From Ochrobactrum sp. RH2CCR150 (GTDB taxonomy: Bacteria > Pseudomonadota > Alphaproteobacteria > Rhizobiales > Rhizobiaceae), in assembly GCA_014138095.1 (NCBI GenBank), contig JACGXE010000003.1, positions 124,001 through 188,000 on the forward strand: a stretch of DNA of 64,000 nt, given 5' to 3'. The notes beneath the pieces are model-generated. The model did no database searches and was not told the origin of the DNA. It was given only the letters and a program-made list of their open reading frames with translations. The translations under genes were made by a program, and so were the position numbers. How positions within the stretch are numbered: position 1 is the first letter of the stretch; every line of letters begins with the position of its first letter. Shown piece by piece: positions 34,347-43,789 of the stretch.

Positions 34347-36659
34347 ATGGGAAAAAGTCTGATTCCGCCGGGCGACGGCGAAGAACACATCGAACGGGTC
34401 GATCTTAAGTCGGCCCTCGAGGAACGTTACCTCGCTTATGCGCTGTCCACGATCATGCATCGTGCGCTGCCGGACGTGCGCGACGGTCTGAAGCCGGTGC
34501 ATCGGCGCATCATGCATGCGATGCGTCTGCTGCGTCTCAATCCCGATCAGGCCTATGCGAAATGCGCGCGTATCGTGGGCGACGTGATGGGTAAGTTCCA
34601 CCCGCATGGCGACGCTTCGATCTACGATGCGCTGGTGCGTCTGGCACAGGATTTCGCGGTGCGTTATCCGCTGGTCGACGGGCAGGGCAATTTCGGCAAT
34701 ATCGACGGCGATAACGCCGCCGCCATGCGTTATACCGAAGCCCGCATGACCGAAGTGGCGACGCTGCTGCTCGAAGGCATCACCGAAAACGCTATCGATT
34801 TTCGTCCGACCTATAATGAGGAAGACGAGGAACCGATCGTTCTGCCGGGTGCATTCCCGAACCTGCTGGCCAATGGCTCGGCAGGCATCGCGGTTGGCAT
34901 GGCGACGAATATTCCGCCGCATAACGTGGCGGAGCTTTGCTCGTCGGCGCTTTATCTGATCAATCATCCCGATGCGGGCGTGGAAGAACTCATCACCTCG
35001 CCGGAACAATGGGAAGAGCTGAAGCGTGAGGCGGAAACTGATCCGTCCGCACTGCTGAAAGCCAAGGTGCGTGGCCCGGATTTCCCGACGGGCGGCATTC
35101 TGGTTGAAGAACATGGCAATATTGTCGAAGCCTATCGTACCGGTCGCGGCGCGTTCCGTGTCCGCGCGCGTTGGGAAAAGGAAGAAGGCAATCGCGGCAC
35201 CTGGGTGATCGTCGTCACTGAAATTCCGTATCAGGTGCAGAAGTCGCGCCTGATCGAGAAGATCGCCGAATTGCTGCTGGCCAAGAAACTGCCGCTGCTT
35301 GACGATATTCGCGATGAATCTGCGGAAGATATCCGCATCGTTCTGGAGCCGAAGAACCGCACCGTTGACCCGGAATTGCTGATGGAATCGCTGTTCAAGC
35401 TCACCGAGCTTGAAAGCCGCGTTTCGCTCAACATGAATGTGCTGTCGCACGGCAAGGTGCCGAATGTTCTTTCGCTGGGCGGCGTGCTGCGCGAATGGCT
35501 GGAACACCGCAAGGAAGTTCTGGTTCGTCGCTCGCAATATCGTCTGGCCGAGATTGAACGGCGCCTGGAAATCCTCGGCGGCTTCCTGATTGCCTATCTC
35601 AATCTGGATGAAGTCATCCGCATCATCCGCGAGGAAGACGAGCCGAAACAGGAATTAATGCGGACATTCGAACTGACCGATGTTCAGGCCGAGTCGATCC
35701 TCAATATGCGCCTGCGTTCGTTGCGCAAGCTTGAGGAATTCGAGATCCGCAAGGAATTTGACGCCCTGACGGTGGAAAAGGCCGATATTGAAGGACTGCT
35801 CGCTTCCGGCACACGCCAGTGGAAGAAGATCAGCGCCGAGATCAAGGCGGTGCGTGAGAAATTTGGCCCTGCGACCAAGCTTGGCAAGCGTCGCACGAAT
35901 TTCGCCGAAGCGCCGACCCACGATCTGGAAGACATCCACAATGCGATGATCGAGCGCGAGCCGGTTACGATTGTTGTTTCGGAAAAGGGCTGGCTGCGTG
36001 CGATGAAGGGCCATATGGCCGACTTCTCGACGCTCTCCTTCAAGGAAGGCGACAAGCTCAAGCTGGCTTTCCATGCGGAAACGACCGACAAGCTTCTGTT
36101 CTTCACGACCGGCGGCAAGTTCTTCACCATCGGCGCGAACACCCTGCCGGGCGGTCGCGGCCATGGCGAGCCGATCCGCATTCTGGTCGATATGGAAAAC
36201 GATCAGGACATTCTGACAGCCTTCGTTCACGATCCATCGGCAAAGTTGCTGCTGGTTTCGCATGAGGGCAATGGTTTCATCGTTCCGGAGAATGAAGCCG
36301 TCGCCAATACCCGCAAGGGCAAGCAGGTGATGAATGTGAAGGCGCCAGACGAAGCGAAGATTTGCACGCGTGTTTCCGGCGATCACATCGCGGTCGTCGG
36401 CGAGAATCGCAAGATGGTTGTCTTCCAGCTATCGGAAATTCCGGAAATGACACGCGGCAAGGGCGTCCGTCTGCAAAAGTATAAGGATGGCGGCGTTTCG
36501 GACATTCGTACATTTGCGATTGCCGAAGGCCTGTCATGGCAGGATTCGGCAGAACGGACTTTTACGCGCAACAAGGAAGAACTCGTCGAGTGGATTGGCG
36601 CTCGCGCTTCCGCCGGGCGCGTTGTTCCGAAGGGATTTCCACGTTCGGGTAAATTCTGA
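34347..36659 (+). CDS. parC: DNA topoisomerase IV subunit A
   Basis: 770 residues from ATG 34347 (CTGGGAAGT upstream). The winged-helix region carries the catalytic Tyr in [12 protein letters not shown] (about residue 130), the quinolone-binding segment [18 protein letters not shown], and a C-terminal beta-propeller (about 500-770). With ParE it decatenates chromosomes. The position equivalent to E. coli Ser80 is Ala, which I believe is normal for this lineage rather than a resistance mutation. Confidence 0.92.
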   Translation: MGKSLIPPGDGEEHIERVDLKSALEERYLAYALSTIMHRALPDVRDGLKPVHRRIMHAMRLLRLNPDQAYAKCARIVGDVMGKFHPHGDASIYDALVRLAQDFAVRYPLVDGQGNFGNIDGDNAAAMRYTEARMTEVATLLLEGITENAIDFRPTYNEEDEEPIVLPGAFPNLLANGSAGIAVGMATNIPPHNVAELCSSALYLINHPDAGVEELITSPEQWEELKREAETDPSALLKAKVRGPDFPTGGILVEEHGNIVEAYRTGRGAFRVRARWEKEEGNRGTWVIVVTEIPYQVQKSRLIEKIAELLLAKKLPLLDDIRDESAEDIRIVLEPKNRTVDPELLMESLFKLTELESRVSLNMNVLSHGKVPNVLSLGGVLREWLEHRKEVLVRRSQYRLAEIERRLEILGGFLIAYLNLDEVIRIIREEDEPKQELMRTFELTDVQAESILNMRLRSLRKLEEFEIRKEFDALTVEKADIEGLLASGTRQWKKISAEIKAVREKFGPATKLGKRRTNFAEAPTHDLEDIHNAMIEREPVTIVVSEKGWLRAMKGHMADFSTLSFKEGDKLKLAFHAETTDKLLFFTTGGKFFTIGANTLPGGRGHGEPIRILVDMENDQDILTAFVHDPSAKLLLVSHEGNGFIVPENEAVANTRKGKQVMNVKAPDEAKICTRVSGDHIAVVGENRKMVVFQLSEIPEMTRGKGVRLQKYKDGGVSDIRTFAIAEGLSWQDSAERTFTRNKEELVEWIGARASAGRVVPKGFPRSGKF

Positions 36660-36664
36660 CAGCT

Positions 36665-36800
36665 ACAGCATCCCCTCATCCTGAGGAGGTGCCCTGAGCG
36701 GAGCGAAGGAAACCGTCTCGAAGGATGTGGGTGACAAGGGCAGACCCTGTGCGTTTGCCCTCAGCTCTTCGATCCTTCGACAAGCTCAGCGTGAAGGAAA
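36665..36800. repeat. Interspersed palindromic repeat
   Basis: The sequence holds CATCCTGAGGAG, GAGCGGAGCGAAGGA, CTCGAAGGATG and, further on, CGATCCTTCGACAAGCTCAG. These are the building blocks of a repeat scattered between genes in Brucella, Ochrobactrum and many other alphaproteobacteria. Two inverted halves are visible. It has no coding content. Confidence 0.6.
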
Positions 36801-36806
36801 ATAGCT

Positions 36807-36823
36807 TCGCCCATTTTGGGCGA
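36807..36823 (-). terminator. Small hairpin after the leucyltransferase gene
   Basis: TCGCCC (36807-36812) pairs with GGGCGA (36818-36823). It lies just past the stop of the minus-strand gene at 36846. The T-tract is weak. Confidence 0.45.
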
Positions 36824-36845
36824 GCAAGATCAGGAAAACGCGACG

Positions 36846-37595
36846 TTAGCCCTCAAACCGCTGCCAGCCGCGAGGGCCAAGATGTTCCTGCGGCGTGAAG
36901 CGGATTTTATACTGCATCTTGCGTGATCCCTCGACCCAATAGCCGAGATAGACATGCGGCAAGCCCGCGGCTCGCGCCCGTTCGATATGATCGAGAATCA
37001 TATAGGTGCCGAGCGAACGGTCGTGCATATGCGGCGAGAAGAACGAGTAGACCATGGAAAGGCCGTCGGCCATCACATCGGTCAGCGCCACGGCAATCAA
37101 CTCACCATCGCCCTTGGGATCGATAAAACTGTCGGGGCCGCGACGGCGATACTCGATGATCTGCGTGTTGACGTGGGTATCTTCAACCATCATCGCATAA
37201 TCGAGCACGGTCATGTCCGACATGCCGCCTGAACGGTGGCGCGCATCGAGATAATCGCGAAACAGCGCATATTGCTCGGTGCTGGGTTGCGCCTTGTGCA
37301 CGCGACCGACCAGATCGCGATTCTGGTTCCAGACGCGGCGCATATTGCGCGTCATCTCGAACTCTCCCGCCAGAATGCGCACGGAAACGCAGGCGCGGCA
37401 AAGCTCGCAGGCCGGGCGATAGGCGATATTCTGGGAGCGGCGGAATCCGCCTTGGGTCAGGAGATCGTTGATCTCGTTGGCTTTATCGCCCACGAGATGC
37501 GTAAAAACTTTGCGCTCCATCTGCCCATCGAGATACGGACAGGGCGATGGGGCCGTCAAAAAGAACTGCGGAGACTGTTGCGGTTGATGGGTCAT
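36846..37595 (-). CDS. bpt: Aspartate/glutamate leucyltransferase (Bpt/ATE family)
   Basis: 249 residues. The N-terminal ATE domain has [13 protein letters not shown] (Cys cluster) and the C-terminal acyltransferase domain has [18 protein letters not shown] and [12 protein letters not shown]. Bpt attaches Leu from Leu-tRNA to N-terminal Asp/Glu, marking proteins for ClpAPS degradation. In older Brucella annotation it is called arginyltransferase (ate). Confidence 0.85.
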   Translation of the reverse strand: MTHQPQQSPQFFLTAPSPCPYLDGQMERKVFTHLVGDKANEINDLLTQGGFRRSQNIAYRPACELCRACVSVRILAGEFEMTRNMRRVWNQNRDLVGRVHKAQPSTEQYALFRDYLDARHRSGGMSDMTVLDYAMMVEDTHVNTQIIEYRRRGPDSFIDPKGDGELIAVALTDVMADGLSMVYSFFSPHMHDRSLGTYMILDHIERARAAGLPHVYLGYWVEGSRKMQYKIRFTPQEHLGPRGWQRFEG

Positions 37596-37783
37596 TCAAT
37601 ATCCACGAAATGGTAATACCGAAACCATCACGATATCTGACAAGGATCGAACCGACGGCGCAAAACGTCAAGTGGCATTTTGCGCAGCCGGCTCTGAATT
37701 TTTTTGATCTTAAGTTGAACTAGGTCTGTTTCCCTCCACATCGGTTGGTTTCGGGAAACAGGAAACCGTCTTTTAGCGCGATC

Positions 37784-38254
37784 TTAACGATCCGAGCGGA
37801 TGACCGCCGTACCAAGCAGAAGATCGTGCACCGTGCGCTTGCGGTCGAGAACCAGCGTTGCCAGCAGGATCAGCGGCGTCAACACGACGTTGAGACCCCA
37901 GAACAGCACCGAGTGAACAATAGCGAGCATCGGGTCCACCATGCCGCCTTCAAGCCGGACGAGCTTGAGGTTCATCATCTGCATGCCCTTGGTGGCTTGC
38001 TGCGGGCCGCCCATGGTGCGCGACACATAGATCAGCGCCACGATGGGGAACATGATGCCGTAAAGCATCCAGCCGATGCCAAGCGTGAGTATGCCAAACA
38101 GCGCAATGATAATTGCAGCCGGGATACACAGCAGAAAGACGATGAGATAATCGATGAGAAAAGCCATCATCCGGCGCGTACGCACGCCCTCGAAGAAAGC
38201 TCGGCTGTCGTAACGCGGAGCCATGATCTCGCCGTGCAGGATATGGTCGGACAT
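37784..38254 (-). CDS. RDD-family membrane protein
   Basis: 156 residues. The start (APRYDSRAFFEGVRTRRMMAFLIDYLIV) carries the Arg and Asp of the RDD motif, and three or four membrane spans follow. The C-terminal RKRTVHDLLLGTAVIR is also typical. RDD proteins are poorly understood and some affect ion or stress tolerance. The gap of 188 bp to the leucyltransferase gene holds nothing recognised. Confidence 0.8.
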   Translation of the reverse strand: MSDHILHGEIMAPRYDSRAFFEGVRTRRMMAFLIDYLIVFLLCIPAAIIIALFGILTLGIGWMLYGIMFPIVALIYVSRTMGGPQQATKGMQMMNLKLVRLEGGMVDPMLAIVHSVLFWGLNVVLTPLILLATLVLDRKRTVHDLLLGTAVIRSDR

Positions 38255-38466
38255 TTTTCCTTCCAGTCGTTTAAAAAGACAACCGGAGACAAGACAACGT
38301 CCGGCGCCGCTCCGCCTTCCGGGCGGAACGCTACGAACATGGTAAATGAAGTGGGCCGTTTCAAGGAAGCTGCCAGAGAAAGCACGGGCAACCTGTCGGT
38401 GTCTGACATAAAAGTCGCTATGCCGGGGCTACGAAGGGCCCGTTGCTCTTTATTCTGACCCTCAGA

Positions 38467-39510
38467 CTAACCGCGCTGTTTCAGCTTTTCGGCGACCTCA
38501 ATTGCGAAATAGGTGAGGATGCCGTCGCAACCGGCACGCTTGAAAGCCAGAAGGCTTTCCATCATCACTTTTTCTTCGTCGATCCAGCCATTGATACCGG
38601 CGGCCTTGATCATCGCGTATTCACCCGACACCTGATAGGCATAGGTGGGCAGGCGGAATTCGCTCTTCAGCCGGTGGATGATGTCGAGATAAGGCATGCC
38701 GGGCTTGACCATCAGCATGTCCGCACCCTCGGCGATATCCTGCTCGGCTTCGCGCACCGCTTCTTCCGGATTGGCCGGATCGAGATAATAGGTCTTCTTG
38801 TCGCCTTTCAGCAGGCCCTGCGTGCCAATGGCTTCACGATAGGGGCCGTAGAAAGCCGATGCGAATTTCGTCGCATAGGACATGATCGGAATGTGATGAT
38901 AGCCGTGCTCGTCCAGCGCCTGACGGATTGCGCCGATGCGGCCGTCCATCATGTCGGATGGCGCGATGATATCGGCACCGGCTTCAGCCTGCGAAAGCGC
39001 GCCGCGGACCACCATGGCGACGGATTCGTCATTGACGATTTCACCATCGCGCAAAATGCCGTCATGGCCATGCGTGGTGAATGGATCGAGCGCAGCATCG
39101 GTGATGATGCCAATCTCCGGCACTTCTTTTTTGATCGCGCGCACGGCACGATTGATCAGATTGTCGGGGCTGGCGACAAACGCACCGTCATCGGTCTTCA
39201 CTTCCGCTTTTTCTCGCGGGAAGGGGGCAATGGCCGGAATGCCGAGCTTGGCGGCTTTCTCTGCCATGCGCACCGCCATATCGACCGAATAGCGCTCCAC
39301 ACCGGGCATGGCTTCCACAGGTTCGGAAACCCCGTCCCCGTAGGTGAGGAAGAATGGCAGGATCAGATCGTCCACCGTCAGCTGCGTTTCCTGCACCAGC
39401 CTGCGCGACCAGTCGGCCTTGCGCATACGGCGCAAACGGCAGCTGCCGGTCACGTCATCGACATGTCTGCCGATATGAGGGGGGAGATATTTGGATTGAC
39501 GGTCGCTCAT
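38467..39510 (-). CDS. hemB: Delta-aminolevulinic acid dehydratase (porphobilinogen synthase)
   Basis: 347 residues from ATG 39510. Schiff-base lysines lie in PIMSYATKFASAFYGP and MLMVKPGMPYLDI. The metal-site segment reads ITDAALDPFTTHGHDGIL, with Asp and Ala in place of the Cys triad, so it should be the Mg-dependent, Zn-independent type common in alphaproteobacteria. It joins two 5-aminolevulinate molecules to porphobilinogen in haem synthesis. Confidence 0.92.
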   Translation of the reverse strand: MSDRQSKYLPPHIGRHVDDVTGSCRLRRMRKADWSRRLVQETQLTVDDLILPFFLTYGDGVSEPVEAMPGVERYSVDMAVRMAEKAAKLGIPAIAPFPREKAEVKTDDGAFVASPDNLINRAVRAIKKEVPEIGIITDAALDPFTTHGHDGILRDGEIVNDESVAMVVRGALSQAEAGADIIAPSDMMDGRIGAIRQALDEHGYHHIPIMSYATKFASAFYGPYREAIGTQGLLKGDKKTYYLDPANPEEAVREAEQDIAEGADMLMVKPGMPYLDIIHRLKSEFRLPTYAYQVSGEYAMIKAAGINGWIDEEKVMMESLLAFKRAGCDGILTYFAIEVAEKLKQRG

Positions 39511-39688
39511 TGAATTATTCCCGAGAATGGAAGCCGCGATGCAAATGCAATCAAAGGGCTGACTTCGGATGCGCACCGTTTATCACGGGAAAAGTGGTGA
39601 AACCAAGAAGATTGGCCGGTACGCACCTGTGTGGGATTGACGCGGGGCGTCTCACTTTCTACCCATTTGTTGGAACGGGAGACAAGAT

Positions 39689-40741
39689 ATGCAGATTGAC
39701 TTTGGCGGTGGCGGCGAAATCAGCTTCGAACGCAAGGGAAAAGCCGGTCTGGTAAAGCTGACGCGGACCGCAGCGCTCAACGCGCTGACGCATAAGATGA
39801 TTCTGGCGCTCGACCGCGCATTGCAGGCCTGGGAAGACGATCCGGAAGTCGCCTGCGTGATTCTGGAAGGCGAGGGCCGTGCATTCTGCGCTGGCGGCGA
39901 TGTTGTTGCGGCCTACAAGGCTGGCCGCGACGGAACGCCCGCTTACGAGTTCTTCCGCGACGAATATCGGCTCAATGCCCGCATCGGTCGGTTTCCCAAG
40001 CCCTACATATCGCTGATCAATGGGATTGTCATGGGCGGCGGCGCTGGCATTTCGGTGCACGGTTCGCACCGTATCGTGACCGAAAACACCATGTTCGCCA
40101 TGCCGGAAACGGGAATCGGCTTCTTTCCCGATGTCGGTGGAAGCGCGTTCCTGCCGCATCTCCACGACAATTTTGGTTATTATCTCGCCTTGACGGGAAA
40201 CCGCATTCGTTGGGGCGATTGTCTCCAGAGTGGAATTGCCACCCACGCAGTTGCGGCCAGCGACCTGCACGACGTGCGTGACGATCTTATCGCATCGGCC
40301 GATATTGATGCGGCTCTGACTCGCAGCCAGTACCCGGATTTCGAAACATCCGCCGACACACGGCATGTGATCAATGAGTGCTTTTCCGGCGCGACGCTTG
40401 CCGATTGCATGAACTTGCTGGACAAGGCCGCCGCTTCGGGCAGTAAACCGGCGACGGACATTTTGAACGTCATAGCAACGCGGTCGCCGACCAGCGTGTC
40501 GGTAACTTTCCGGCAGATCGCCGACGGTCGCCCGCTCGACCTCGATGATTGCATGCGTATGGAATATCGCATTGCCAGCCGGATGCTTGAAGCCCACGAC
40601 TTCTATGAAGGCGTGCGGGCGCTGCTGATCGACAAGGATGGCGCGCCATCCTGGCAACCGGCTTCAGTCGAGGACGTAAAACCGGAACAGGTAAACGCCT
40701 ATTTCGTAAATCTTGGCGAAAAGGAACTGACGTTCTCATGA
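39689..40741 (+). CDS. Enoyl-CoA hydratase/isomerase family, probably 3-hydroxyisobutyryl-CoA hydrolase
   Basis: 350 residues. The crotonase fold shows EGRAFCAGGDVVAAY (oxyanion hole), INGIVMGGGAGISVHGSHR and FAMPETGIGFFPDVGGS with the catalytic Glu/Asp. The ECH_2 C-terminal half (about 200-345) matches 3-hydroxyisobutyryl-CoA hydrolases of valine catabolism. The neighbours give no further hint. Confidence 0.8.
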   Translation: MQIDFGGGGEISFERKGKAGLVKLTRTAALNALTHKMILALDRALQAWEDDPEVACVILEGEGRAFCAGGDVVAAYKAGRDGTPAYEFFRDEYRLNARIGRFPKPYISLINGIVMGGGAGISVHGSHRIVTENTMFAMPETGIGFFPDVGGSAFLPHLHDNFGYYLALTGNRIRWGDCLQSGIATHAVAASDLHDVRDDLIASADIDAALTRSQYPDFETSADTRHVINECFSGATLADCMNLLDKAAASGSKPATDILNVIATRSPTSVSVTFRQIADGRPLDLDDCMRMEYRIASRMLEAHDFYEGVRALLIDKDGAPSWQPASVEDVKPEQVNAYFVNLGEKELTFS

Positions 40742-40751
40742 GGAATTGCTG

Positions 40752-41186
40752 ATGCATATGGATGAGCTGCGCCAGCACGCGCAACCGACCGGCCTTGAAT
40801 GGACATTTACATGGTTCATTCGATTGCTGGCGCTGACTGCGCTGGCAAGTGGCGTTCTCTATTGGGTGCGGCTCATCGGTATTCATCCGGGATTGCTCTG
40901 GCGGTTCGATCTGATGCCGTGGATGTGGCAGACCGCTGTTGTCGCGCTGGCAGTGTTAATGCCTGTTGCCGCAACGGGTCTCTGGATGCGGGCAACCTGG
41001 GGGCCGGTTCTTTGGTTCGTGGCCGCAGTCGGCGAGATCAGCATCTATTCGGTTTTTGAACGGAACTTTGAAAGCAGACCGTTGACGGTTACCTTCAATG
41101 CGCTGTGCATCGTTATTTATATCGTGTTCCGCATCCTGTTGGTTCTGGAAAAGCGGCGGCAGGCAAAGGCCAGCATTTCCGCCTGA
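40752..41186 (+). CDS. DUF6163-type membrane protein
   Basis: 144 residues from ATG 40752 with TGAGGA upstream, 10 bp after the hydrolase gene. Four membrane spans (FIRLLALTALASGVLYWV, MWQTAVVALAVLMPVAAT, WGPVLWFVAAVGEIS, ALCIVIYIVFRILLVL) and a basic tail. It resembles an alphaproteobacterial family of unknown function. The family name is from memory. Confidence 0.6.
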   Translation: MHMDELRQHAQPTGLEWTFTWFIRLLALTALASGVLYWVRLIGIHPGLLWRFDLMPWMWQTAVVALAVLMPVAATGLWMRATWGPVLWFVAAVGEISIYSVFERNFESRPLTVTFNALCIVIYIVFRILLVLEKRRQAKASISA

Positions 41187-41385
41187 TCGCGGGTGCCAGT
41201 AAGTAAACATTAAGCCTGAATTTGCATTCCTCTCGGTAAGCTACTGTTAAGTCTGACTTTTAAGTCGAATTTTATGCATCTCCCCTAAAGTCCTCTCAAG
41301 ACAGCGAGAAACATCGCTGCATAAAACAGGAAGAGAGCTGCATCAAGGGTTTCCCGAATGCGGCTCCGACAGAGAGGCAAAGACA

Positions 41386-41895
41386 ATGATGAATGCTCAG
41401 CGCAAAATCGACGCTCCGCTCTATGCTCCGGAAGCCGCACTCCGCAGCCTGTATCTGGAAGCCCTTCAGCTGGTGGAGCGTCTGCATCGCCGCCTGCTCG
41501 ATGTTGTGAAGGATGAGTTCGACCGCAATGGTCAGCTCGACATCAACGCAACGCAGGCGCTGCTGCTTTTCAACATTGGCAATTCGGAACTCACCGCCGG
41601 TGAACTGCGCTCGCGTGGTTACTATCTCGGCTCGAATGTTTCCTACAACCTCAAGAAGCTTGTCGAAATGGGCTTCATTCATCACCAGCGTTCGCGTGTT
41701 GATCGCCGTTCGGTGCGTGTCAGCCTGACCGACAAGGGCAATGAGATCGCCAATCAGGTTGCCGCTCTTTACGAACGTCACGTCCTGTCCATCGAACAGG
41801 TCGGCGGAATTCAGGTTGAAGAATTCATGGCGATGAACAAGTCTCTGCAGCGCCTCGACCGCTTCTGGAACGACAGCATCGCTTATCGTCTCTGA
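41386..41895 (+). CDS. ldtR: LdtR-type MarR-family transcriptional regulator
   Basis: 169 residues (ATG 41386 or 41389). The MarR winged helix has LDVVKDEFDRNGQLDINATQALLLFNIG, SNVSYNLKKLVEMGFI and DRRSVRVSLTDKG. In Candidatus Liberibacter and rhizobia, LdtR controls the neighbouring L,D-transpeptidase gene ldtP and stress tolerance. Here ldtP lies next, 325 bp downstream, in the same order. Confidence 0.85.
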   Translation: MMNAQRKIDAPLYAPEAALRSLYLEALQLVERLHRRLLDVVKDEFDRNGQLDINATQALLLFNIGNSELTAGELRSRGYYLGSNVSYNLKKLVEMGFIHHQRSRVDRRSVRVSLTDKGNEIANQVAALYERHVLSIEQVGGIQVEEFMAMNKSLQRLDRFWNDSIAYRL

Positions 41896-42220
41896 TAAAT
41901 CGACCAGTGTTCCGGGAAGTTTGTTGCAGAACGGACACAACAGACCTGCATTTGCTGAAGCGGATGGGCAATTATGCTTCGATCTTGATGCGCGTGGCTT
42001 GCAAACTGGGCCGCGCGACATGATTAAGCCATAAAAACCGACATAAGCAGTTCTCAAGACTGCACGGGCAAGAATGTGCCATCTTCCAACAGGTCGGGAG
42101 ATATAAGCTGGCGCGCATGTTTGCGGGTCGCCTATCGCCTTGACACCCTGTTGCTGATATTCTCGGACGACTGCCGCCGACATTGAGCTATGAGCGGCGT
42201 GCCTTTTTGGGACTAAGCAA
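41896..42220. other. ldtR-ldtP intergenic region
   Basis: 325 bp without a supported gene. By analogy with Liberibacter it should hold the ldtP promoter and LdtR sites. I do not see an unambiguous palindrome and give no operator. Confidence 0.35.
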
Positions 42221-43534
42221 ATGACCAAGCCAATAACCAAGACTGACAAGAATGCCGAAGCTTTCAATGTAGACCGCCGTCGCTTCCTGCGTGGTGCTGC
42301 AACAGCTGGCCTTTCCGTGGCAGCCTCGGCTTTTGCAACCTCGTCCTTTGCGCAACAGGCATTTAACGATGTGCTCGCGTCGCCGCGCCGCGGTAACTGG
42401 GATGACCAGTTCGATGCGCGCGCGACAGGCGGCCAGAAGGTTGCGACCAACCAGCCGGTGCTGAGCCAGCAGACCATTGGCAATATTCAGGGCGCGATCG
42501 CCCAATATAGCGACATTGCCGGTCGCGGCGGCTGGCCGACGGTTCCGGGCAATGCAAAGCTTCAGCTCGGCGTGAATGACCAGTCGGTCCAGTATCTGCG
42601 CAAGCGTCTCATGGTTTCCGGCGATCTGCCGCAGGGCGCTGGTCTTTCCAATGCGTTCGACACCTATGTCGATGCCGCAGTGAAGCGTTTCCAGTCGCGT
42701 CATGGTCTGCCGGCAGATGGCGTGATGGGCCAGTTCACCTATGCAGCCATGAATGTGGACGCGAATACGCGTCTCGGCCAGCTCCAGACCAATTTGCAGC
42801 GCTTGTCGCCGCTGGTCAGCGCCGGTATGCAGGAACAGCGCTTCGTGATGGTGAATATCCCCGCCGCACGGATCGAAGCCGTTGAGAACGGCAGCGTCAT
42901 GCAGCGTCACACCGCCGTTGTCGGCAAGATCGACCGTCAGACGCCGCTTCTTAATTCGAAGATCCACGAAGTCATTCTCAATCCTTACTGGACGGCGCCG
43001 AAGTCGATCATCCAGAAGGACATCATTCCATTGATGCGGAAAGACCCGCAATATCTGGCGAAGAACAAGATCCGTCTTTACGATCAGTCGGGTCAGGAAG
43101 TTGCGCCGGAAACCATCGACTGGAACACGGATGACGCTGTGAAGCTGATGTTCCGTCAGGACCCGGGCAAGATCAACGCTATGTCCTCGACGAAGATCAA
43201 CTTCCACAATCAGTATGCCGTCTACATGCACGATACGCCGCAGAAGAGCTATTTCAACAAGCTCATGCGTTTCGACTCGTCGGGCTGCGTGCGCGTGCAG
43301 AATGTTCGCGATCTGGACGTGTGGCTGCTTAAGAACACGGCTGGCTGGGATCGCCAGAATATCGAGGAAACGATCCGTACGGGCAACAACACGCCTATTC
43401 AGGTTGTTGACCCTGTGCCGCTGCACTTTGTCTATATCTCGGCCTGGTCGACGGGCGACGGCGTCGTGCAGTTCCGCGACGACATCTACAAGATGGATGG
43501 CGCAGCATCGCTGGCGCTTGGCACCGATACCTGA
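42221..43534 (+). CDS. ldtP: L,D-transpeptidase (LdtP-like)
   Basis: 437 residues. A twin-arginine signal (DRRRFLRGAATAGLSVAASAFA) precedes a peptidoglycan-binding domain (about 120-170: SVQYLRKRLMVSGDLP, AVKRFQSRHGLPADG) and a YkuD catalytic domain (about 205-360) with AVYMHDTPQKSYF and MRFDSSGCVRVQN, the SxGC(V/I)R active-site motif. It cross-links peptidoglycan or anchors outer-membrane proteins to it. Confidence 0.88.
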   Translation: MTKPITKTDKNAEAFNVDRRRFLRGAATAGLSVAASAFATSSFAQQAFNDVLASPRRGNWDDQFDARATGGQKVATNQPVLSQQTIGNIQGAIAQYSDIAGRGGWPTVPGNAKLQLGVNDQSVQYLRKRLMVSGDLPQGAGLSNAFDTYVDAAVKRFQSRHGLPADGVMGQFTYAAMNVDANTRLGQLQTNLQRLSPLVSAGMQEQRFVMVNIPAARIEAVENGSVMQRHTAVVGKIDRQTPLLNSKIHEVILNPYWTAPKSIIQKDIIPLMRKDPQYLAKNKIRLYDQSGQEVAPETIDWNTDDAVKLMFRQDPGKINAMSSTKINFHNQYAVYMHDTPQKSYFNKLMRFDSSGCVRVQNVRDLDVWLLKNTAGWDRQNIEETIRTGNNTPIQVVDPVPLHFVYISAWSTGDGVVQFRDDIYKMDGAASLALGTDT

Positions 43535-43556
43535 TTTTTCGGTATTTATTGCTGAA

Positions 43557-43591
43557 CAAAAGCCGTCCCGAGCATTCGGGGCGGCTTTTTT
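43557..43591 (+). terminator. Terminator of ldtP
   Basis: AAAAGCCGTCCCGA (43557-43570) pairs with TCGGGGCGGCTTTT (43576-43589), followed by T's. Confidence 0.9.
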
Positions 43592-43600
43592 AGTTTCAAA

Positions 43601-43644
43601 GCATTTCCAGCAAAAGTGTGAAGCGGTTTTGCGTTCGGAAATGC
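43601..43644. repeat. Interspersed rhizobial palindrome
   Basis: GCATTTCC (43601-43608) pairs with GGAAATGC (43637-43644) around AGCAAAAGTGTGAAGCGG. This is a common palindromic repeat between genes in Rhizobiales. It is placed upstream of glyA, without a visible regulatory role. Confidence 0.65.
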
Positions 43645-43789
43645 GTATAAATAAGCAAAAGTCGGTATCAAATCGGTTTGCCGCATTTTGGAACATGCTT
43701 TTCGCTTTGCGGCCATTGGCCTAGGGCATTCAAGTGTGATAATGCGCCTCATCCAATAGCTTTTACCGGCTGACCCGGAGGGTGTGAAA

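Noticed and set aside
42188..43696. 502-codon open frame antisense to ldtP
   Set aside because: Covers a clearly recognised Tat-exported L,D-transpeptidase on the other strand. No domain is seen.
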